Below are positions 42,600-50,524 of a DNA stretch of 64,000 nucleotides, one piece after another (position 1 is the stretch's first letter; every line of letters begins with the position of its first letter). The notes below the pieces were generated by a model that was not told the origin of the DNA, searched no databases, and saw only the letters and a list, made by a program, of their open reading frames with translations. The DNA is from Bacillota bacterium. Its GTDB lineage: Bacteria > Bacillota > Sulfobacillia > Sulfobacillales > Sulfobacillaceae. The stretch is from contig JAIMBD010000003.1 in assembly GCA_023511625.1 (NCBI GenBank), positions 62,001 through 126,000 of the forward strand. The letters are read 5' to 3'. Both the position numbers and the translations under genes were made by a program.

Positions 42600-43979
42600 C
42601 CGCCCGCGCCCGGGGGCGTTGCGGCTCGGCGAGTGCGGGGAGAGCCCCGGCCACAAGTCCGCAACGTCCCGGTACACGTCGGCGGCGACGCGGCGCGGGT
42701 CGCGGGCATCCCACAGCACGGTCAGTCCGTAGGGCATGAGGTCGGCCGCGGCTGCTTCGTAGGACGGCCAGCAGCGGAGCCGGCCCTGGGGGCCCCGCGC
42801 GTCCTGGGCCAGGAGCCACGGCCGGACCCGTTGGTGGTCGCGGGGGTCGAGGCCCTCCAGTTGCGCCATCCACTGATCGGGAGCCAGGGCGGCCACCAGC
42901 ACGGTGGCGGTCCACTCCGGCCACCGGAACCGCGGGGGTCCTGCGGCGGGTGGGGGCGCTGGAAGTGGGTCCGCAGGTCCGTGCCCGCGGCGTCCGTGAC
43001 CAGCTGGTACCCCTAATGCTGGGCTTGCGCCTCCGGCGTCGCCCGGGAGAACACGGCCAATTCCAGCCGGAACCGGACGTCCGGATCGCAGGTCACCCAC
43101 AGGGAGTCGGCGCCGGGGCACCCCCGGACCGGCACCGCGGTCATCGTGGTCTGCGGCGCCTGGTCGATCGGCACGGTGCGCGGGGCGGCGATGCGGGTTA
43201 CGTCGGGGCCATGGGTGATCCACCGCTCTCGCACTGGGCGTTCCAGCGGCATCTCCAGCCAGGTGCCGAACCGGTCGGCTCCCATCGGCACCGCGTGCAA
43301 GGTCGGTCGCAGTCCCCCGGGCTCGCGCCGGGAGGCGGGGGGCGCGGCCGCCTCGGACGGCGGCACGACCAGGGTCAGCCGGTAGGGCGACTCGCCCAGT
43401 GGCCCGACGGCGGCGGCCGGGGCCGGTCCGTGCGTGGTGGCAGGGCGTGCCAGAGCGACGCCTGCCGGCAGCACCGGGCGATGGCGGCGCGCCAGCGCGG
43501 CGCGTCGGCGACGGGGTCGAGGCCCGGCAGCGCGAACCAGGCTTTCAGCGCGGTCGGCTCCGGCCCGTTTCCACACGCCGGGCCTCGGCGGCGCCTCCCA
43601 GACCGGCCGCGGGTCGGCGATGCGGACGCCGGAGGACGGCTCGTCGATGGCGGCTTCGCGGATCAGCGGGTGCCCGGCAATGGGTACCCCCACGTCGAAC
43701 CCGCGGTCGATGGTGCGCGGATCGCGCGGCGCGGAGGGCTCGGGCGCGTGCAGCCGGGCGGCCAGCCAGCCGAGGTGGACGCGGCCGACCTGGTCCAGTG
43801 CGAGACGGTCTGGGCACGCTCCCACAGCGGCGCCCCGTCGCCGAAGCGCTGGTCACCCGCGGCCTTCGTGCGGTACAGCCGGTGTGCACGCGCAGGCTGC
43901 CGTCGGGCTGGCGCTCGGTGCCCGTCCACAGCACCACCGCCTGGTCGCTGTCGGGCAAATAGCTGAAAAAGGTGGGCAT
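42600..43979 (-). pseudogene. Decayed gene of unknown family
   Basis: A - strand coding region broken many times. It starts plausibly at ATG 43979 (MPTFFSYLPDSDQAVVLWTG) after the Shine-Dalgarno AAGGAGG, then moves between frames near 43870, 43560 and 43440, has an in-frame TAG at 43013-43015 between sensible sequence on both sides (FSRATPEAQAQH and GYQLVTDAAGTDLRTHFQ), and shifts again near 42930 before ending with PEWTATVLVAALAPDQWMAQ and YGLTVLWDARDPRRVAADVY. The original product was about 450 residues. I do not recognise the family. Neighbouring genes are intact, so sequencing error is unlikely to explain all lesions. Confidence 0.6.
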
Positions 43980-44125
43980 GCGAGGCCTCCTTCAGGAAAT
44001 GCGGGGGGGCGGACGGGGCAGGCGCCGGGGCCGCGCGCAGCGCGCTACGGCACATACCGTCCCACCACACGTCACTCGGGGTATAGGGGCCAATCGACGC
44101 GCCGTCTGCGCCCAGCGTCCGGGCC

Positions 44126-44365
44126 TTGTGGCGGTGGGCCGGGACCCAGGTGGTCTGGGCTGCGGACGCCGCCGGCCGGATGGCCTGCTGGCCGTCCGAG
44201 GCGGCGCTGCGGGCGCACGCCACTCCGCGCGGCTGGACCGTGTGCTACTACACGCCCTGGGCCGCCCAGCAGGCTGCGGGTCCCCCCGACCCAGAACCGG
44301 TGCCGCTGCGGGCCGTCGGGTATCCGGTCTTGGCGCCAAGGGGGACCCGCTTCGACGGGGGTTAG
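44126..44365 (+). CDS. Possible small protein of unknown function
   Basis: A 79-residue frame from TTG 44126 (open back to a TAG near 44090) encoding a Trp/Ala-rich peptide with GRMACWPSEAALRAHATPRG and TVCYYTPWAAQQAAG. The composition is more protein-like than the surrounding shadow frames, but no Shine-Dalgarno or relative is evident. Its stop overlaps the stop of the convergent demethylase-like gene by 4 bp. It could equally be a fragment. Confidence 0.3.
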   Translation: MWRWAGTQVVWAADAAGRMACWPSEAALRAHATPRGWTVCYYTPWAAQQAAGPPDPEPVPLRAVGYPVLAPRGTRFDGG

Positions 44366-45771
44366 TGCCCGCGCGCGGCTTGGAGGTAGCGGCGAGCGGC
44401 CTCGGCGTAGGGGACCGGCGCCACCGTGGCTCGGATGTCAAACGGCACGTGACGTTCTACGGTGGGCTTTTGGGAGCCGCCATGGGGCTCGCCCCAATGG
44501 ACCACGACTTCGGTGCCGGGCCGACTGAAGTCCGGGTCGACCACGGCCAACGACAAGATGGCTGAGGCGTTGGACACGTAGCCGCAGGTGGTGGACACGC
44601 CCACCGGGTCGCCGCGTAGACTCGAGACGGCGTCGTACTGCCACAAGGCGTAGCGAGGTAGCGGCCAGTCGATGAATTTGGCGCGGCGGCCGGGCGGCTC
44701 ATGGAGCATGGTGGCCACGGCCCGAGCCACATCGTCGCCGTTCCACACCAGCGTGACCTTTTGGCGGTGGCGATCGCCTGCCCGCTGCTCCAGGGCTTGA
44801 CGGCCGATGAAGTCGTGATCGAAGTGGATAAGGTGGCCGTACCCGAGCTCCCAGGGCGTAAAGTAGTACGCGGTGATGTCGGGATGGTAGAAGCTGCCTC
44901 CGAGTGACCCCGTGGCCTCTTCCGAGGTGGGTACTAGCCACTCGCGATACGCCCGCAACGCAGGACTGGTGTAAATCGCCGGGACGGGTGACGGAATCCA
45001 TCCCACCCCTTCGATGCCGCTCGTGACGTAAGCCTTGGCGCCGACGCGGACGAGGCCAAACCGGCTGCCGATTTCGAGGATGGCCGCCTTGACCGCGGCC
45101 GCGTCCTCCCAGGGTCCGAACAGCTCGGCTCCCGGTACCCCTGCCATGCCATGGCGGAGAAACCACACCCGGCGCCCTGCTACGTCGAGGGTGCCGATGC
45201 GAAAGTACCCGACGGCAGGCAACGGGCCGCCGTGGAGCGCCTCCAAGAGGTCTGGAGCCCGGGGCCCCTGAAGCTCGTACCGGTAGACGGTGCGCGGGCG
45301 CCCGGGGTCTTGGACTGACCATTGGTCCACGGCGACCGCGACGTCGTAGCCGCCGGTTTCCGCCTGAAAGCGCACGTAGTTGGTGATGCCGGGGCGAGAG
45401 ACCAGTTTTAGGCGCCCGTCGGGAAGGTAAAAGAGGATGCCGTCGCCGATGACGTAACCCTCGGGGCTCACTGCCACCAACTGTTTGGCTTGGCCCGGCA
45501 AAAAACCGCGGAAGCGGTTGACGCCCACGCGTTCGAGCAGTCGCAGGGCATCCGGGCCCGAAAGATAGAGGTTGGTCATGTGATACGTCTGGTCCAAGAG
45601 TGCCACCGTCTCGCGCCAGGCGTGCTGCTCGTCCCGCCAGTTGGTAAATTCGGGCGGCACCTCGGGGAAGGTGCCGAGGAGCGTCAAGGGCTGGTTATAA
45701 AGGTGGTCGACGAGGTTGGGAATGTGGTCGAGGAGCTCCTGCAGGCTTCGGGGTTGCGGGGTGTCCGGCAC
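44362..45771 (-). CDS. Aminomethyltransferase-fold protein, LigM/DesA-like tetrahydrofolate-dependent O-demethylase
   Basis: A 469-residue GcvT-family protein. Its N-terminus (SLQELLDHIPNLVDHLYN, then PPEFTNWRDEQHAWRETVAL and LLDQTYHMTNLYLSGPDALRLLERVGVN) is the arrangement of the vanillate and syringate O-demethylases LigM and DesA (about 470 residues), which move an aryl methyl group to tetrahydrofolate. Further family blocks are GYVIGDGILFYL, GIEGVGWIPSPVP, FYHPDITAYYFTPWELGYG and FIGRQALEQ. GTG 45771 has AGGAGG 9 nt upstream; a TTG at 45792 lies in that Shine-Dalgarno. A choline/DMSP-type demethylase is an alternative. No aromatic dioxygenase is nearby; a decayed flavin monooxygenase is. 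Confidence 0.65.
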   Translation of the reverse strand: MPDTPQPRSLQELLDHIPNLVDHLYNQPLTLLGTFPEVPPEFTNWRDEQHAWRETVALLDQTYHMTNLYLSGPDALRLLERVGVNRFRGFLPGQAKQLVAVSPEGYVIGDGILFYLPDGRLKLVSRPGITNYVRFQAETGGYDVAVAVDQWSVQDPGRPRTVYRYELQGPRAPDLLEALHGGPLPAVGYFRIGTLDVAGRRVWFLRHGMAGVPGAELFGPWEDAAAVKAAILEIGSRFGLVRVGAKAYVTSGIEGVGWIPSPVPAIYTSPALRAYREWLVPTSEEATGSLGGSFYHPDITAYYFTPWELGYGHLIHFDHDFIGRQALEQRAGDRHRQKVTLVWNGDDVARAVATMLHEPPGRRAKFIDWPLPRYALWQYDAVSSLRGDPVGVSTTCGYVSNASAILSLAVVDPDFSRPGTEVVVHWGEPHGGSQKPTVERHVPFDIRATVAPVPYAEAARRYLQAARGH

Positions 45772-45894
45772 CGAGCGACGCCTCCTCTCCAAATCATTGG
45801 GAGTTTTCTCAATACCTCAAAGTAGCACATGTGCCAAGACCTGGAAAGGGGCGGCCCAGGATCGCAGGCGCCTCGTGGTCGTCCGCCGGCGAAT

Positions 45895-46587
45895 TCAAAG
45901 GGCGAGCCACCGACCGAACACCGATCGACCGATGTGCGAGAGATCCCCCTCGATAGCGGCCAATGCTTGCCCGAGAGCGTGTTCTTCGCCGTCGCTAAGG
46001 TCGCGCCGGTACTCGGGCGTGGCGACAAGCGCCCGCAACCAGGCCCTATGGGCTTCGAGGTGAAACTGGAGCCCGACGCGGTGAGGACCGCAGGCCACGG
46101 CCTGGACGGGATAGCGGCCGGAGGCGGCCAGAACTGTACACCCCGGGGGCACCGTGACGGTCTCGCCGTGCCAGCTGAACACCGGGAAGGGATCCGCGAG
46201 GTCGGAAAACAAGGGATGGCGTCTGCCGGCATCCGTCCGGCGCACGGCGATGACGCCGATTTCAGGGCAGGGACCGCGGTATACCGTCCCGCCGAGACCA
46301 TGGATCATGAGCTGCAGGCCGAGGCAGATCCCGAAGTAGGGGAGCCCCTGGGCCAAGACCTCGCCGAGCCAAGCCATTTCCGCCTGTAGCCAAGGGAGGC
46401 GGCCGGCATCGTGGACGCTCATCCAGCCTCCCAGCACCACGACACCGTCTCCCTCGGCGGGGTCAGGCCAGGGCGGGTTCTCCCACGCGTACAAGAACTT
46501 TGGGACGACGCCCTTGGCCTCCAAGACGGCGCCGAACGTGCCAAGGTCTTCGCCTGGCACCTGCTGCACCACCCACACCCGTTCCAT
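45895..46587 (-). CDS. Class-I glutamine amidotransferase-like protein
   Basis: A 230-residue GATase1 domain protein. The nucleophile elbow is GICLGLQL (Cys88) and the triad His and Glu are in VGLQFHLEAH. It has the stand-alone GMP-synthase-like organisation (VVVLGGWMSVHDAGRLPWL, EIGVIAVRRTD, PVFSWHGETVTVP), as used for amide transfer or for gamma-glutamyl hydrolysis; no synthetase partner is adjacent. It may be co-transcribed with the demethylase-like gene 123 bp downstream. The Shine-Dalgarno is unusually far from the ATG, with a hairpin between (46595-46633). Confidence 0.8.
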   Translation of the reverse strand: MERVWVVQQVPGEDLGTFGAVLEAKGVVPKFLYAWENPPWPDPAEGDGVVVLGGWMSVHDAGRLPWLQAEMAWLGEVLAQGLPYFGICLGLQLMIHGLGGTVYRGPCPEIGVIAVRRTDAGRRHPLFSDLADPFPVFSWHGETVTVPPGCTVLAASGRYPVQAVACGPHRVGLQFHLEAHRAWLRALVATPEYRRDLSDGEEHALGQALAAIEGDLSHIGRSVFGRWLAL

Positions 46588-46594
46588 CGTCGGT

Positions 46595-46633
46595 GCGGCA
46601 CCGTTTTCCGAAGCCGGTGCCGCTCCCTCCTTT
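46595..46633 (-). promoter_or_regulatory. Hairpin between Shine-Dalgarno and start codon of the amidotransferase gene
   Basis: On the - strand, AAAGGAGGGA (46633-46624) is followed by GCGGCACCG (46623-46615), an 11-nt loop and the complementary CGGTGCCGC (46603-46595), then ACCGACG and the ATG at 46587. The linear gap between Shine-Dalgarno and start is far too long; with the 9-bp stem formed it shrinks to about 8-9 nt. No other start codon or ribosome site fits the frame. Confidence 0.55.
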
Positions 46634-46985
46634 CGTTCCTTCAGGCCATGGGAGACGGCTTGAGGGTTGCGCCGCCGATCCTGCCGGTCGGACGGTGGGC
46701 CTCCCCTGCGGCCGTTCGACCTTGCGGCAGGCGTTGTGCCTGCCTTCGAACTTGCCTACTTGCGACCGTCGGGCGGCGGGCGCCCGCACCTCCGATGGGT
46801 TTCAGGATAGCAGATCGCAGGAGGCGCCGTCGGCCTCCGAGGCGTTCTCCCAAGTCTGTGCGCCCGTTGTCGGCGATAGAAGGCCAAAAGGCCGCCCGCT
46901 TTAGGCCTCGGTTGTCTGCCGTTCACCGGGGGCAGGCCGAGGGCGCCGCAGCGAAGGCCGGACGGCCGGGGCGCCCCCTGGAGGC
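46634..46985. other. Intergenic region, no gene seen
   Basis: About 350 bp between the amidotransferase gene and the end of the Mrp gene. Open frames here have biased Arg/Ala composition and no motifs. It presumably holds the promoter of the amidotransferase-demethylase unit, which I cannot define. Confidence 0.5.
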
Positions 46986-48086
46986 CTAGTCGGGGTCGGG
47001 TGCAGTCGTAGGGGGGTCCACTCCTGGCTCGGCGGTTTTTGCCACCACCCAGGCAGCTAGCGCATCGTAAACCGCTTCGACCGGGTGCCCGACCGGCACG
47101 AGACCCCCCCATCCCCGGTCGTGAACCGTCACCCACGGAATCCGCACCAAGACTGGCACCCCCAGGGCCTCGGCCACTGGGTCGGCGCCGCCTTGGCCCA
47201 GAAGATGGAGGGCGTGGCCGCAGTGGGGGCAGGAGACCGCCGCGAGGTTCTCCACCACTCCGAGCAGGCGGCGCTTGAGGGCCAAGGCCATCTGGCCGGC
47301 GCGCTCGGCTACCGCTGCGGCGGCGGGATCGGGGGTGGTGACCACCAGCGCGGCGGCTTGCGGAAAGTGGTGATGCACGTCGAGGGCCACGTCGCCGGTA
47401 CCAGGGGGAAGGTCGAGGACCATGTAGTCTGGTCGGTTCCACTCCGTCTCTTCCATCATTTGGCGCAGGGCCTTGCCCAAGAGAGGGCCGCGCCACATGA
47501 CTGGGGTGTGGGCGGGGACAAAGTAGCGCATCGACATCACGGCCACCCCTCGCGCGACAGGGGGGAGGAGGCGGCGGCCGCGTCGGCGCGGCAGCTCGGT
47601 GATGCCCATCAGATCCGGGGCGCTGAACCCGTAAAGGTCGCAGTCCAACAGGGCTACGTTCCATCCTCCCCGGGCCAGCGCGGCGGCCAGGTTGACGGAT
47701 ACCGTGGTCTTCCCGACTCCGCCCTTGCCGCTCAAGACCGCCAGGAGCACGACTCCGGGAGGGGTCTGGATGTGCTGCAGTGCGCGGGCCCTGGGTCCTG
47801 CGGCCTTCGGTGCCTCAGGCGAGCGGGGGCGGATCTCGACAGTGGACACCTCGGGCCAGGTTGTCCGCACGAAGTCGGCTAAGGCTTTCCGGTCGGTTTC
47901 GGATAAGGGCACGCCACGCCAGCGGTCGTCGACCTCGATCGTCACCGCGGTCGAACCGTCGCGGGCTGCACGCGCTATCGCCACGTTGCGAATGTGTCCG
48001 GCGGGCAGGGGTTTGATGCCGGAGGGGGCAGTAAAGCGGGCAAGGCCGGCCAAAAGCGTCGAACGCGTCAGCGGCATGTCACGCAT
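46986..48086 (-). CDS. Mrp/ApbC/NBP35 family ATP-binding iron-sulfur carrier
   Basis: A 366-residue P-loop ATPase of the Mrp family, which carries or inserts Fe-S clusters. The deviant Walker A is in LAVLSGKGGVGKTTVSVNLA (about residue 105), with LLDCDLYGFSAPDLMG, MWRGPLLGKALRQMMEE and YMVLDLPPGTGDVALDVHH following; the cluster-binding CxxC is SCPHCGHALHLLG. The N-terminal 95 residues take the place of the usual MIP18/DUF59 domain but are divergent. Start ATG 48086 (GGAGG close by) or ATG 48077 is possible. It overlaps the upstream membrane protein gene and belongs to its operon, so a role in maturing metalloproteins of this redox region is plausible. Confidence 0.85.
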   Translation of the reverse strand: MRDMPLTRSTLLAGLARFTAPSGIKPLPAGHIRNVAIARAARDGSTAVTIEVDDRWRGVPLSETDRKALADFVRTTWPEVSTVEIRPRSPEAPKAAGPRARALQHIQTPPGVVLLAVLSGKGGVGKTTVSVNLAAALARGGWNVALLDCDLYGFSAPDLMGITELPRRRGRRLLPPVARGVAVMSMRYFVPAHTPVMWRGPLLGKALRQMMEETEWNRPDYMVLDLPPGTGDVALDVHHHFPQAAALVVTTPDPAAAAVAERAGQMALALKRRLLGVVENLAAVSCPHCGHALHLLGQGGADPVAEALGVPVLVRIPWVTVHDRGWGGLVPVGHPVEAVYDALAAWVVAKTAEPGVDPPTTAPDPD

Positions 48087-49491
48087 CCCCCTCCTTCGCG
48101 GCCCGGTCCGGAAGGCGCGGACGGGGTTCCCGGTCTCCCGGGCTAACGGCTGGCGCGCCGGCGTTCGGCCAGGCCACCGACCCTGGCCTGCGGGCGGTGG
48201 GTAACGACGGCGACGCATAGCGCGCGCGCCACAAAGCGCGCGCGATGTCGAGGGTGCAGAGCCATCCTACGCCCATGGCGATGCGAAAAGCCGCCTCGGA
48301 TCCTAGTGCCAAACCGGCGGCGGCGGCCAGGATGGCGGCGTGATAGACCATAAACGCCCACCGGTCGCGGGATTCGACCACCAAGTCTTGGACGCGGGGC
48401 GTGCGCGTGCGGCCCATGGCGTGGCCCCACCGCTCAATCCAGGTCAAAAACGGCACGATCTTGTAGAGCTGCGACCATCCCAGTCCGCCGAGCCATCCGT
48501 AGAGCCCATAAAAGCCCAGGGCAAGGCTCGCGCGGGGGTCAGATGGGGCCAGGTGGACCACCAGGGCCGCGACCAGCAGGGCAGCCAGGGCCCGCACGGC
48601 CCCCCGTCCTGCCCGGGCGTTGAGTTCGAGATGCCGGCGCTTGCGCTGGCGAAAGAGGCGCTCCATCTCCACCACGAACGCGGCCAGCCCGAGCCACCCG
48701 AAGGCCCAACCGACGTCTGCCATCGCGGCCCCTAGTTGGTCGCGCGGCCAAAAGGCGCCGGCCCAGACCAAGGCCACGCCGGCGGTAGTCAGCCCGTAAC
48801 TCGCTTTCGCCCACCCGCTCCGGTGCTCAGGAGCCAAAGCGAACATGGCCAAGAGCTTGTAGGATACGCCCATGGCGGTCAAGGTCAACCACCCGACGAG
48901 TCCTCCGGCGATATGGGCGGGAAGCCCGCGAGCCAAGACGTAGTCGGCGAAGGTGCCGACCGTCGGGGAACTTGCCGTCAAGGCGAGGGCAAAGGTCAGA
49001 CCGAGGCCCACCGTCAGCCACAAAAACCCCATCCCGGTGGCAATAAACCAGACCGAGAGCGTCCACGGGCGCGAGCGGGCAAGGCTTCCCCCGAGGTTGA
49101 AGCCAGCCAAAAGCACGGCCGCCATCACGCACGCTCCGCCCCAGGGCAACAGTGCGGCCAGTGGCGATCCGACGCCGCCGGCCAGGCCGATAAACCCTCC
49201 CACCAAACCAGCCAGTCCGACTCCTAAAAAGCCCAAGGTCACGCCGGCCAGGCGCTGGCTGGTCAACTCGGTGACGGTCAGCACCGGCACGAACTGCTGC
49301 AGGGCCCCGAGGATCAGGATGGTGAGCCACCCCACTGTGGTCAGGTGCAGCGCCGCCAGCGACCAGCCACTCTGCACCGTCGCGACCGGATCGGCCAATC
49401 CCGTCGCCAGGAGGATCTCGGCCAAGAGCACCGAGCCCACTGCTACGGCAAAGTATGCCATGCTCCACCGCGAAACCTTCACCCCATGCAC
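48079..49491 (-). CDS. Haem-copper-oxidase-like multi-pass membrane protein
   Basis: A 470-residue protein with about 11-12 hydrophobic helices. It resembles NnrS- or cytochrome-oxidase-I-like relatives: helix LHLTTVGWLTILILGALQQF has a conserved His and later helices contain GLPAHIAGGLVGWLTLTAMG, RDRWAFMVYHAAILAAAAG and the loop YKIVPFLTWIERWGHAMGR. The full CuB His set of true oxidases is not apparent, so catalysis of oxygen reduction should not be assumed. GTG 49491 has GGGGAGGGG 8 nt upstream. Preceded by a Crp/Fnr-like palindrome; a role in NO or haem metabolism is my inference. Confidence 0.6.
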   Translation of the reverse strand: MHGVKVSRWSMAYFAVAVGSVLLAEILLATGLADPVATVQSGWSLAALHLTTVGWLTILILGALQQFVPVLTVTELTSQRLAGVTLGFLGVGLAGLVGGFIGLAGGVGSPLAALLPWGGACVMAAVLLAGFNLGGSLARSRPWTLSVWFIATGMGFLWLTVGLGLTFALALTASSPTVGTFADYVLARGLPAHIAGGLVGWLTLTAMGVSYKLLAMFALAPEHRSGWAKASYGLTTAGVALVWAGAFWPRDQLGAAMADVGWAFGWLGLAAFVVEMERLFRQRKRRHLELNARAGRGAVRALAALLVAALVVHLAPSDPRASLALGFYGLYGWLGGLGWSQLYKIVPFLTWIERWGHAMGRTRTPRVQDLVVESRDRWAFMVYHAAILAAAAGLALGSEAAFRIAMGVGWLCTLDIARALWRARYASPSLPTARRPGSVAWPNAGAPAVSPGDREPRPRLPDRAAKEGDA

Positions 49492-49567
49492 GCCCAACAC
49501 CCCTCCCCTTATCGCATAGGTCCGTCTGACTGCCGTCTGGCCAGCGGACGCCCGCTCTTCCAGGCCC

Positions 49568-49609
49568 ATCGTAGGCGGCTGAAGGCAGTCCCACCGTGAT
49601 CCCGGTCAC
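49568..49609 (-). promoter_or_regulatory. Crp/Fnr-like operator and promoter of the haem-copper-like gene
   Basis: Palindrome GTGATCCCGGTCAC (49596-49609). On the - strand the hexamer TACGAT (49573-49568, four of six matches to TATAAT) begins 29.5 nt from the dyad centre, as expected for an activator centred at -41.5. The start codon is at 49491. Confidence 0.6.
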
Positions 49610-49988
49610 CCTCTGGGCTCACGGCCCGCCGACCCAAAAGGCCCCGCTTCTTCCAGGCGCCAGCTGGCGTTCCCGCTTCGGCAGAAGGCCAAAGCGAGAT
49701 CTTAGCCGGGGTCCCGGTCTTAAAAGCCCGAGCGCCGGATGGCCTACGCTCAAGAACTGGCTGCTGTCCTTGCGGTCTTGTCCCGGGGGGCCTTGCCCGT
49801 TTTGCGGACCGAGACTGCCCCACCAGCGGCCCTTGGGGGGGAAGCCATGCAAACCCCGCGCCGGAGGGGTATGCTGTAGCTGACGCAAGGCCTATGCGGG
49901 GGCGCTTTGCGGCCGAAGGGGGATAAAGGGGCCAACGGCCCGAGGGTTTTGGGCTTCGTTCGGGCCAAGGCAAGGAGGAGGACGTACC
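49610..49988. other. Leader region upstream of the hemerythrin gene, no gene seen
   Basis: About 380 bp of GC-rich DNA with short direct and inverted repeats (for example GGGGCCAACGGCCC at about 49929). No reading frame has recognisable content and no copy of the GTGATC palindrome lies close to the hemerythrin start. Confidence 0.45.
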
Positions 49989-50411
49989 ATGACCCACGAA
50001 AACCCGGCGTTGGGCGATCGGATCTGGCATCGATTGGTCCACGACAGCTTCCTCAACGCGCTGGCCAACCTCAACGGAATTGCGGCGAGTGTCTCTGCCG
50101 CCGATGTGTCCACCTTGGTGGCCGTCGCCGAGGCCGCCATCGACCTTTGGCGCCGCGACGGGGCGCCCCACGCCCGGGCCGAGGAGGAGCAATGGTTTCC
50201 CGCCTTGGCCGGAGCAGGCGGAGCCGAAGACCGCACGGCCTTAAGTGCTGAACATGCCGCTATCGCGGCCTTGATCGCCGACCTTGACCAAGCGGTGCAG
50301 CGCCAGGATGGACCGAACCTGGCTGGACTCCTGGCGCGTCTTTTGCATGCCGTGGAAGACCACTTCCAACACGAGGACGCGGTGTTGGCGGCCGGGTTCC
50401 AGGGTCCGTGA
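49989..50411 (+). CDS. Hemerythrin HHE-domain protein
   Basis: A 140-residue four-helix protein. The iron ligands are suggested by HDSFLN near the N-terminus, HARAEEEQWFPAL, SAEHAAIAALI and HAVEDHFQHEDAVL: the H...HxxxE/EH...HxxxxED pattern of HHE hemerythrins. Such proteins bind a di-iron centre for oxygen or NO sensing or protection. ATG 49989 follows AAGGAGGAGG. Its neighbours, the haem-copper-like protein, cytochrome oxidase and DUF2249 genes, fit a role with oxygen or nitrogen oxides. Confidence 0.85.
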   Translation: MTHENPALGDRIWHRLVHDSFLNALANLNGIAASVSAADVSTLVAVAEAAIDLWRRDGAPHARAEEEQWFPALAGAGGAEDRTALSAEHAAIAALIADLDQAVQRQDGPNLAGLLARLLHAVEDHFQHEDAVLAAGFQGP

Positions 50412-50419
50412 TTTTGCTT

Positions 50420-50454
50420 CCCCCGGCCGCACAAGGTTCGCGGCCGGGGGCTTT
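50420..50454 (+). terminator. Terminator of the hemerythrin gene
   Basis: A perfect 11-bp stem, CCCCCGGCCGC (50420-50430) with GCGGCCGGGGG (50440-50450), 9-nt loop, followed by CTTTC. It separates hemerythrin from the convergent oxidase gene. Confidence 0.8.
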
Positions 50455-50524
50455 CTGCAGGTCTCCCTCGACTTGGGCGCCCTCTTGGGCCTAAGCCCTC
50501 CCGCCGACGGATCGTGGTGGAGGA

